In this document: piece by piece, positions 56,221-64,000 of the stretch
Numbering within the stretch: the stretch's first letter is position 1
How the letters are laid out: each line of letters opens with the position of its first letter
From: Liolophura sinensis
Taxonomy: Eukaryota > Mollusca > Polyplacophora > Chitonida > Chitonidae
Direction: 5' to 3'
Assembly: GCF_032854445.1 (NCBI RefSeq)
Contig: NC_088303.1
Span: forward strand, 31,691,501 to 31,755,500
Length of the DNA: 64,000 bases
The notes under the pieces: model-generated
The model's database searches: none
Seen by the model: only the letters and a program-made list of their open reading frames with translations
What the model was told of the DNA's origin: nothing
Program-made: the position numbers and the translations under genes

Positions 56221-58664
56221 TCTTTCAGTAGGGACGATTGTAGTTCTGTGTATTTTTGGGTGTAAAGTCTGCTGCCAGCCTGCCGTTTTTGGTGTACAGG
56301 TGCATGCTTGGTATCAAAATGATGGAAATTGTCTAAGCTTTGGGCAGGTATGAGTTTTAATGGTGAAAGTTTGCAATTCTGGGCGAGAGGACACAAGGAG
56401 ACACGTGGTGATGAGGCTGCGAGTGACGTCCCCTTGGCGTTGCTAGGCACCCCTCCCAGCTGCCGGCATGGAAAGGTCCAGATTTTGACTGTCAACCTAT
56501 GTCAAGATTTTTACAGCTTCTTTCTCACAGGCTGGGCCATGTATGCACCAAAGCTTATTGGTCTCGGAATGTTTGGGACTGAGCTACAGCGCTAAACGTT
56601 AACATTGTCGCTTATGGAAAACTAATGGGGGTCTGTGGCCACCACGCAGACATGAGCACCATTTGAAAAGTCTTTGGTCCCAACATTCAGGTAGCGGTGG
56701 ACGTGGAAAAGCATTTAATATGTAATGGTAGAGTAATACTTTTTAAATTGCTAGGAAAATATGGTTATGTAACACTTTATGCCAAATTAAAGCTTCTAAG
56801 TGTTGTTTTTCAAGATCTGCGAGAAGCATTTCTCATAATAGAAATGTTAAAAAACTTGTCAATAGACTTGCAAGCCATCATAACGCGGTGTAAGATAAGT
56901 GCATACACTCGTGCACGCTTTACAGCATTTACTATTATGTTTGTGTCTTTTAATCCCTTATCGTAACATAGCAGCTCTTTACGTAAGACTATACAGCTTG
57001 ATCCGGGATTTCTGTGGTTTTCTATAGAAGCGAATACTCTACATTTGGGTCACCGCAATGCAGTTGTTGACGACCGAGAAAGGCTGACATCAGGTCACTT
57101 GACGCGAAAAAGGAAAACGGATACATGTATCTTGCACAAATATGCAGTCTGGTTATATTGTAATAAATGAAGAAAAAAATCCAAAAACATAACTGCATAC
57201 AATCTATATATTGCTCAAGGAGCTGGCGCAGTGTTATGCTCTCTTGAACTTAGCGAAATTGAATATTTATAACTGGGCATACGCTGTCGCAATCGCCTCT
57301 CGTCGTGGAGTGTGTTTTTGTGGGTAAAGATTCGGGTATCTAGGCTATATGCGCGCTGAATTTGCATTGAAAGATTTCACAAGACTGGTTTTGAATAAAA
57401 CCCCGCCATTTTAAGTCCGAATTGCTGACGCATAGGAACCTTAAATTATTGTAACTATTTTAACACTAGGGACTATTTGCATTTGACCTCAAATTTCCCC
57501 CATGCCTAAAGATGGTCATACTGTCTATTTCTGTGAGCTTATGTTAAAAAGATGTTTTGAGATTTGGAAGGTAGGATGTTAGATTTATTAAAAATATATA
57601 TAAATTTCAGCAACAAAACTAATATTTAACGAAAATTTATTTGAATATGTTAAATGCCTTTTTTCCCCTATGAAAAGTTAGGTCAGATACCGTATATAGG
57701 GAGATGTTACATTTCTGCATAAGGTACGCGTTCACTTGTGAATGGTGGGGGGGGGGAGGGGGAGATCGAGTTGCAAGTTTGAACTCTTTTAATGTTAAAG
57801 GTGAAAGAGTCCTATGATGTAATGTGTATTCAGAAATGTTAGGTAACTATTGTAGATCCTATGACACCGGCGTCTCACCATAGTAATCTTACACAAAATG
57901 TGTAGACGTGTAAATTGTTTAAATGCCATTTTATGTAGACGTACCGGGGAAAAATGCAGGAGACGAACGTTTGTGAACTTCGGGGGTTCTAGACCAGACA
58001 AGTGAACGCTAAAGTAATGTCAACAAAAGTTGCCTAACATGTTTGACAAGTCTCTTGATAACCAGTGATACTTTTACCTAAAAAAGATTTCAATCTCCAA
58101 ACCGCCCTGTTATAAGATGCCTAAGAGGTATAAATAACAAACAAATGGTGTCATAAGTCGGCCAGCCGTGAAGCCGATTAAAGAAAAGATTTAACGTGAC
58201 AAATCAATACATGCCCGCAGCCAGAATTCTGAAGACAGAGTTCGTTCAATTAAAGGAAAGGCAAGAGTAAAACCAAAGCAACGACGATTGTGTGATAGAT
58301 GGCAAACGGTCCCACGTGTTACCAGTGAATTCCGACATCTTGTCAATCTACTTTATCAGCCAGGGCTTTGTTCTGACTGTTTTGTAGATATGTTAAAAAA
58401 TTAGCAACGTACACTCTGTCTAAAAAAATGTCTAAAAACATTTTCCGTGCGTTATTTCGGGCGAAAATCACGAAAGTTAAATTCTTCTAGAATGTGTACA
58501 AAATCCAATGTATTCTCAATTTCCGATGCACAACGTTTAATTCCGAGAGATCGCAGTGAGTCCATTTTTCTTCGGGAAACAAATATCATAGTAAGGAGAA
58601 ATAACTTAGGAGAGTCACTGGAAACTCCTTAAAGGACTTTTGCCTGTTTCGATAACAAAGAGAG
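56221..58664. other. Stretch without a supported gene
   Basis: A 154-codon minus frame (56495-56031) overlaps the SINE and long plus-strand frames and has no motif. G run at 57748-57762. Confidence 0.35.
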
Positions 58665-58900
58665 TGCCTCTGCGGCCTGATGGTTAGCATGCTAGCAAAC
58701 TACAGCGGCTCAGGAGCCTCTCAACAATGTGATCGTTGTGAGTTCGTCCAGCTCCTGCTGGCTTCCTCTCCAGTCGAACATCGCCTCTTGAGAAGGTCTT
58801 TCAGCACCGTGCGGATTTTCCCCGGACTCTGCCCGGTTCCTCTTACCATAATGCTAACCGCCTTCAAATACGTGTGTGTAGCTCTCTGGCAAACTTCAAA
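58665..58900 (+). mobile_element. SINE, family A, plus orientation
   Basis: tRNA-like head gtgcctctgcggcctgatgg and ttagcatgctagcaaactac, then caggagcctctcaacaatgt, gtgagttcgtccagctcctg, ctggcttcctctccagtcga, ttccccggactctgcccggt, taccataatgctaaccgcct. The tail is cut. Confidence 0.88.
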
Positions 58901-59214
58901 GGGGACATGTGTGAGAAGGGTAACGGTATAAACGGTTGGCTTGTGTTTGGCCACGTCAAGCAGTTACACTGAATGTTGGTTTTCCTCGAGGCTCATTCGC
59001 AAGGCACACATACACATCAGACCTGTTTGCCACTGCCATGGTAAAGCATAAGAATCCATTCCTCGAGTCCTAACTGACACAAAGTGGCCGACGTGACAAC
59101 GTCGCCTCCAGTGAATTTGTACGTCACAACGAAAAGAGACAATATACAGATAGTGCATGCTGTGAGGTGGGAGATCAGGAATAGCCAACTCGAGAGAAGT
59201 GATACCCCTAAAAT

Positions 59215-59580
59215 ACTTCAGTTGGTAGCCTAATGGCTAGAGCGTCCGCCTCGAAGACAGAAGACCCGCAATCAATCCGAGGTCGGGTCATACAAAAATG
59301 GTAATTGTTGTTGCCTCGCTTGACACTTAGCACTCAGTGGTTAGAGCTGCATGAGAGGCTAAAGCAAGGAAACATAATCGACTGGTTGACCCGGTGTCTG
59401 TATAATGTGACTAAGTGGGTGTCTTCGGTATGGTATTTCAGTGGCGGCAGATCTTTGCTGACATAAACTCGCACTGCCAAAAGTAGAAACGGTATATGCA
59501 CACACACCTAATGATTACACGTCGCCATATGACCGAAAACTTGTTAAGTACGATGTAAACCCCAAAGCATACATACATGC
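59215..59580 (+). mobile_element. Full-length SINE, family B, plus orientation
   Basis: Head: gttggtagcctaatggctag (A box) and aatcaatccgaggtcgggtc (B box). Body: ttgcctcgcttgacacttag, gactggttgacccggtgtct, tggcggcagatctttgctga. Tail: cacgtcgccatatgaccgaa, aacttgttaagtacgatgta, aaccccaaagcatacataca. Confidence 0.93.
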
Positions 59581-60240
59581 ACTTTCTCCAAGATTATACA
59601 TGCAAATAAAACCCTTACATGCCGACAATGCTGGCTGATAGCAGTGAGTTTCCTTTACCCATGGTAGAGGTCAGCCAAAGCTTATGTTTGACCTAGCGCC
59701 TGTCACGGCTTGTTACTTGCATATCACGTGATGGCAATCTTTTCAAGGACTTCACATTCCCAAGAAGTTTAAATTTAAAATGTAGTCTGTCCAACCGACT
59801 TACCGGCCTCTACAGTGATAGACAGGTAGACAGAGGGGCTGACTGACTGATCAACCTATCCACAAAAAACAAGTTCTGTAATATTCACAGTTTACAGTCT
59901 GCAGAAGACCGTCAAATCATTTTCACGTCACATACAAACTGCATCTTTGTAAAAGCAAGACTGTGACATCTCCAGGACGCCACAATTAACATTAGTTGCC
60001 ACGAGCACAAACTACTCTATAGGTAACCCTGCAGCAAATTAATATTCTTTTGGCCATCATTGTCAAGTCTCATGGCCAGTGTTGTGAACAGCATTTCTGC
60101 TTCGTGGATACAGGCTGTGTCATGACGGGTCCGCAATCATTACCTTTATTTAATCATGTTCGCGATGTACGATGTCTATAGTGGGAGCATGAGCCTTTCT
60201 GACAGCAAGGCAACCACCATATACAGGAATGTGCTTTTCT
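59581..60240. other. Upstream flank, no gene seen
   Basis: No frame or repeat recognised. Lies upstream of the next gene. Confidence 0.35.
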
Positions 60241-60284
60241 TGACGTCACGGGCTAACTTTGACGGCTTACCATAGTGACGTAAC
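60241..60284 (+). promoter_or_regulatory. Paired CRE sites (TGACGTCA, TGACGTAA)
   Basis: A perfect CRE palindrome at 60241-60248 and a near-CRE at 60277-60284 lie 93 and 57 bp upstream of the ATG at 60334. No TATA box was seen. CREB/ATF control of the downstream gene is an inference. Confidence 0.5.
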
Positions 60285-60333
60285 AATCGCACAATTCCAG
60301 AGTTGATACTGATGTTCAAGTATCCCGCCAAGG

Positions 60334-60422
60334 ATGAAGATCGTCAGGGCATTGCCGATACTTTTGTTAATTATTGGTTTGAAGTGGGTCGCAGATACAA
60401 CCCTTATCTTTCTTAATAATGA
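60334..60422 (+). CDS. Exon 1: start codon and hydrophobic leader
   Basis: ATG in the context aaggATGaa, 29 codons plus 2 nt, donor AATGA|GTAAGTAC. Hydrophobic residues 6-16 (ALPILLLIIGL) follow a basic start, as in a signal peptide, but no clear cleavage site is seen before exon 2. Confidence 0.55.
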
Positions 60423-63400
60423 GTAAGTACATAATTCAAGCATTACATGGTTCTAATAGAAGTTATCTTCTATACTAACAGACTGTAGCAGTTCCATTCG
60501 TCTTTGAATTTTGGTTAAGTTGGACATGCTTTGTGACACCGGCGTTGATGAACTTGATTAAAACGCTCAAGTCCTACCTTCTGTTAATCTTAGGATAGGA
60601 ATTTGACATTTAGAGGTAGAATCTCCTTCAGCTCGTTCTCACCGCTTCAAGCTCAAATTCTAAAAGTTAAGACCGCCATTTCAGACATTATGGGCATATG
60701 ATGTGATCAATACCGAACACGACAAAACTCAAAGATTCCAAGGTTAAACGTGGACAAGTTCGCCAGTTACTGGCCAAAGGGCAGTGATCCAATTTCCTTC
60801 ATCCATTAAACTTACCGCCATCCTGTTTAAGCTAAAATTCTTGAATATAATGTTAAGTAACAACCAATAATAAAATAAGTAAGTATAATATATAAAGAAT
60901 ATAAATGACATGCAGTATTATGTGAATTTATATCATATAAGTAAGCCCATTTACTGTAATCAACTTAAAGGGTGCACGAAACACTTGTTTCATTTCTTAA
61001 TGCATAGTATATGTTGTGACCTATCATAGAAAAGTGCAGAAACGACTCTCAGCTGTCTTCTTTGGGGCATAATAATGGCTTTAAACTCGACTTTTCTCAG
61101 TCCCCAGCGGTCAGTCCGAATATTAAGTACCCTACTATGGTGACGTCAATGGTGATAGCCGTCAGAACACATTTGCTGGAGGGCGACTCCAAATTGGGGG
61201 CGCTGAGCTAGCCCCGCGTTCCCAATATCTTCATCCACTGACGGAAAATATTCATTAAACAGAGCGGTTATATATTAGGAAATGCACAATATTATTTTTT
61301 TTTAACATATCTTCGTTTTTGAACCGTACTCTTCGTTTAATAATACCTTTTCATGTATCCGTTGACCAAAGTTTTCTGAAGATTATATTTTGTTTCTGTC
61401 CCAATAGGTGTTATCAGGAGGGGATTTTTGAATCTCTCTTCACAAAACTTCTGGTTGTCCTCAAGATAAAGAACCCTGCTGTACCAGCGTGGTGGGCGCC
61501 ATTGTGCGGCCTTATAAGCATACAAGGTAAGGCATGCAGTATTTATCTTGCATCGTCTGAATTTTGTTGTTAATAGAATCTTCCAGACTTTATCTATATT
61601 GTTGTCTGAAAACAAATCTGAAATTTATATAATTGATGATAATTATTACATGTCATTATAAGAATGAGAAGAAAAGAAATAAATTAATTCAACACACACA
61701 GCTATACAGAATTTTAAAAATATATTCAAACAGAAATAAATGTTATACATTATACATCATGAAAGTAAGAAAGAATCCGATTTAATGTCAGTAAAAAGAA
61801 GCATAATTTTTGAATTTGTTTGCCTTTGTTTTTTACAGGTTATTTTGATTCAGCATTCGCCACGTTGACCCTGGCTTGGTATCTGTATGCTTTTCTGCAG
61901 CTGAAACAGGGAAAAGGTATACTTCGGAAGGAAAAACGGTTTTTAATACACATGCATTGGATATATATTTCTGCCATATGGTTCCAAGGGTATTTGAGAG
62001 TAAACATGAACCACACTCCTTTCCCGTGGTGCGTGAGAAGGTCTGACAGCAACTTCCGGATAGCCAAGATTTTCCCCTGGCTCTGTTGGGTTCCATCCAT
62101 CACATTGCTCCTGGAATAGTTTTAAAGGATTAGTGTCCATGTCCATTATGTATTCATAATTAGCTAGCCCTGTATACCCTTTGTTAAATTGAGTTAAAGA
62201 TATTAAAAAAGGCACATTTATCTAATTTCTTTTTCAGAAAAAACATTACGAAGAAGATATTCAAAAGTACTATCACTTCGAGGAAAGAAAGGCAAACGTA
62301 AGTGGCAATTTTTCCCCACTGATGAATTTTTCATGATATTCTCCAAGCATGTGGCAAAGCTTCTGCTCTAAAAAAGCCTGCTCTAAGTAGAAATAACTGG
62401 ACTTGAACCTCCGACCTCATTGGTCAAAAGACTAAGTCTCAGGGAATCAGCGATTTTAATCCCCTGCGCCAAAGAAATGTATCAAAACATGTATTTCTAA
62501 AGTAACAAAGTAAAACCGGAAATAAATTGTCATACGTGTCTTGTGATTTTTTTTGTTTAATTAAATCTGTCTAAGAAAGCTTACCAAATGTGTAGGTATT
62601 TACATACTAGTGATAGATCAAAGCTTTATCATACACTTAGCCCTACATGTATATTTTCTATTCCAGGAAAGCGCATCTGCGAGTGGCATGAAGTGCTACC
62701 AAAAAAAACGTAAGTTTTTCTTGGCGACTTCACGCATCATAAGCATCTTTTAGGTTTGACTGTATTGGCATATTAACGTTGTTTTAGAAATATAGGCAGA
62801 TAATAATATTCATTGGCAACCGTTTTACTTAAATTCACACATATATTTAATTCACAAATCTTTTAACTAGGTTGTGCATATCTTGGAGGTCCATGTTGGA
62901 ACAACAACAACATTAACTTTTGCAAGGCTTTGTTTCCCAGACCACCTGTGATCGATGGGAAAATATTTATCAAACATGTAAGAAATAAGTTGAGTCTTCC
63001 TTGTATATATTGTATTTATTTATTTTATTTCTTTCATTGGTGTAATCAAGAATATTTCACTTATACCACGGCTGTCAGCAATATGGTGGGAGCAAACCAG
63101 GCAGAGCCCAGCGAAAACCCACGATCGCAGGCTGTTGACTAACTTTCCCAAGCCCCCGCAACTATTGTACCATTTGGTATACAACCACATGAAACCAAAA
63201 CAGTTGGTGGTTTCAGATTAGATTCCATTAGTTTAAATCTCGCTTTGCATATCTGACTTACACAAAATAAAAAGCTGTGATATATTTTAAATATAAAAAT
63301 ATATAGTAAAATTCCGTGCAAAAAGACATATTTGTAATTGTCATTTAATAGAATAGTTTAATGCTTTGATACAAGGGTTATATATGTGTAGTCAGTACAA

Positions 63401-63834
63401 AAAAAAACCGCACTGATCTACGGTAAACGCATATTTTGTTATTCTGCAATATTTTTTTCTGTTTTAAGGTAAACACTCGCAGGGAGCGACTCCATCAAAT
63501 TCTGTTGGGGCCGGTGGCCAGGACGTTTGACGCGATCCGGCTTGTCCTGGCGGCCACGTTCCAGACGCTGAAGATTCCGGCGTCAGCACTGGCCTGGTCG
63601 TCCAGGGTCGACACGCATGGGAACCCGGAGTTTCTGGGAGTCCGGTCCCAGGACATCCGGGTTGATGTGGTGCTGGACCCAAGACAAGGCATCAACATCG
63701 ATGTACAGCGTCTGGGTCCAGCACGCGGCCGTCTTCGGGAGGTGGCTTATTGGTGCTATCAGTTGACCTACAGGGGCGTGGTTTGTACCGAACAGGGTAC
63801 TAACGTCCTGTATGGTTCACGCTGGGACCCTTAA
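60334..63834 (+). CDS. Spliced gene, unknown secreted or membrane protein, ~281 aa
   Basis: Proposed coding exons: 60334-60422, 61408-61526, 61839-61916, 62254-62297, 62667-62709, 62871-62977, 63469-63834. Splice phases agree at all junctions. The N-terminus (MKIVRALPILLLIIGLKWVA) is a signal peptide or anchor. Exons 2-3 are hydrophobic (KLLVVLKI, LTLAWYLYAFLQL). Exons 4-6 are polar and add four cysteines (MKCYQKKRCAYLGGPCW, NFCKALFP). The last exon holds the largest block, with WCYQLTYRGVVC near the end. The acceptor at 62254 is the uncertain point: the stronger AG at 62237 gives a frame that stops in exon 6. Exon 1 could also belong to a separate gene. No family recognised; it runs to TAA 63832-63834. 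Confidence 0.6.
61408..61526 (+). CDS. Exon 2
   Basis: Acceptor tttctgtcccaatag, donor ATACAAG|GTAAGG. Only one frame is open (CYQEGIFESLFTKLLVVLKI, then PAVPAWWAPLCGLISIQ) and it agrees with the phase from exon 1. Confidence 0.65.
61839..61916 (+). CDS. Exon 3: hydrophobic segment
   Basis: Strong acceptor (tttgttttttacag), donor GGAAAAG|GTATAC. The single open frame fits the phase of exon 2 and reads YFDSAFATLTLAWYLYAFLQ, a possible membrane helix. Confidence 0.65.
62030..62115 (+). mobile_element. SINE fragment, family A, plus, in intron 3
   Basis: cgtgagaaggtctgacagca, acttccggatagccaagatt, ttcccctggctctgttgggt. Body only. Confidence 0.75.
62238..62297 (+). CDS. Exon 4, with two possible acceptors
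   Basis: The obvious acceptor tttctttttcag gives a 60-nt exon whose natural frame (HYEEDIQKYYHFEERKAN) fits exons 5-7 but not the phase of exon 3. An internal AG (ttacgaag) at 62253 removes 16 nt and restores phase. The donor is AAAC|GTAAGT. Confidence 0.55.
62395..62475 (-). mobile_element. Decayed reversed tRNA-like SINE head
   Basis: actggacttgaacctccgac, ctcattggtcaaaagactaa, cagcgattttaatcccctgc. Intronic. Confidence 0.45.
62667..62709 (+). CDS. Exon 5
   Basis: Acceptor tttctattccag, donor AAAC|GTAAGT. Frame ESASASGMKCYQKK continues exon 4 and splits an Arg codon with exon 6. Contains a run of eight A just before the donor. Confidence 0.6.
62871..62977 (+). CDS. Exon 6: cysteine-containing segment
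   Basis: Acceptor tcttttaactag, donor AACAT|GTAAGA. Frame CAYLGGPCWNNNNINFCK, then PPVIDGKIFIKH, ends in phase 0. Another frame stops at about 62914. Confidence 0.65.
63010..63145 (-). mobile_element. SINE fragment, family A, minus, in intron 6
   Basis: tttatttattttatttcttt, cattggtgtaatcaagaata, tttcacttataccacggctg, tcagcaatatggtgggagca, aaccaggcagagcccagcga. Confidence 0.88.
63469..63834 (+). CDS. Exon 7: GC-richer C-terminal block and stop
   Basis: Acceptor ttctgttttaag, then 121 codons to TAA, in phase with exon 6. Markedly richer in G and C than the flanking introns. Motifs: TRRERLHQILLGPVARTFD, LKIPASALAWSSRVDTHG, VVLDPRQGINIDVQRLG, LREVAYWCYQLTYRG. Two cysteines (WCY, VVCT) could pair. 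No known domain recognised. Confidence 0.72.
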   Translation, partial: VNTRRERLHQILLGPVARTFDAIRLVLAATFQTLKIPASALAWSSRVDTHGNPEFLGVRSQDIRVDVVLDPRQGINIDVQRLGPARGRLREVAYWCYQLTYRGVVCTEQGTNVLYGSRWDP

Positions 63835-64000
63835 GCCATTGGCCGTTTACTGGGAAGGGTGTAAGTTACTTTCGATAGCCACAATCTTTGGCAAAATTTC
63901 ACAGTTTAGTGCACAGAAATTACTTGCGTAAATAATTAACCTGTTCTCGAAAAACATTTTTCGGGATTGTACATTTTTCGAGCGAGTAATTTATTTCCAC
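63835..64000. other. 3' flank of the last gene
   Basis: Probable 3' UTR. No AATAAA was found before the window ends, so the transcript end is likely outside. Confidence 0.4.

Noticed and set aside
56031-56495. 154-codon minus ORF
   Set aside because: Its C-terminal half runs through a family B SINE and a long plus frame overlaps it.

Overview
This is eukaryotic, animal-type DNA: AT-rich, gene-poor, full of spliced short exons, microsatellites and short interspersed repeats (SINEs). No bacterial operon, rRNA, functional tRNA, viral genome or CRISPR array is visible. Two families of tRNA-headed SINEs recur throughout, and the word TACATGTA is very frequent. From general familiarity with such repeats I think of a marine lophotrochozoan, most likely a mollusc. 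That is an impression and not a search result.

Layout. 1-39 kb has no long ORF. It holds SINEs, a 16-unit satellite (6.8-7.7 kb), a 28-bp minisatellite (31 kb), a 5'-truncated L1-like retrotransposon with a target-site duplication (13.28-16.82 kb), and scattered splice-flanked segments on the minus strand. A CpG-containing, TATA-less promoter candidate with a 5' splice site sits at 39.15-39.35 kb on the minus strand. I therefore suggest, without proof, that 8-39 kb is the intronic landscape of one long minus-strand gene. 41-43 kb is a rearranged block of SINEs, a duplicated 103-bp flank and a 46-bp minisatellite whose units carry a 5'-splice-site-like GTAAGT.

The best-supported gene is at 47.3-50.7 kb on the minus strand. 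It has four exons: a TATA-driven non-coding exon, a signal-peptide exon, and two exons that each encode one copy of an 8-cysteine domain. All splice phases agree and give a 132-residue secreted protein that I cannot assign to a known family. A palindromic kappaB-type site lies about 170 bp upstream of its TATA box, so an immune-inducible secreted effector is a reasonable hypothesis.

A second spliced gene on the plus strand at 60.3-63.8 kb has seven exons and predicts about 281 residues with a hydrophobic N-terminus, cysteines in the middle and a GC-richer last exon. I do not recognise it. One junction, exon 3 to exon 4, keeps frame only with an internal acceptor. A perfect CRE palindrome lies about 90 bp upstream of its start codon. 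50.8-60.2 kb otherwise holds repeats and unassigned DNA.
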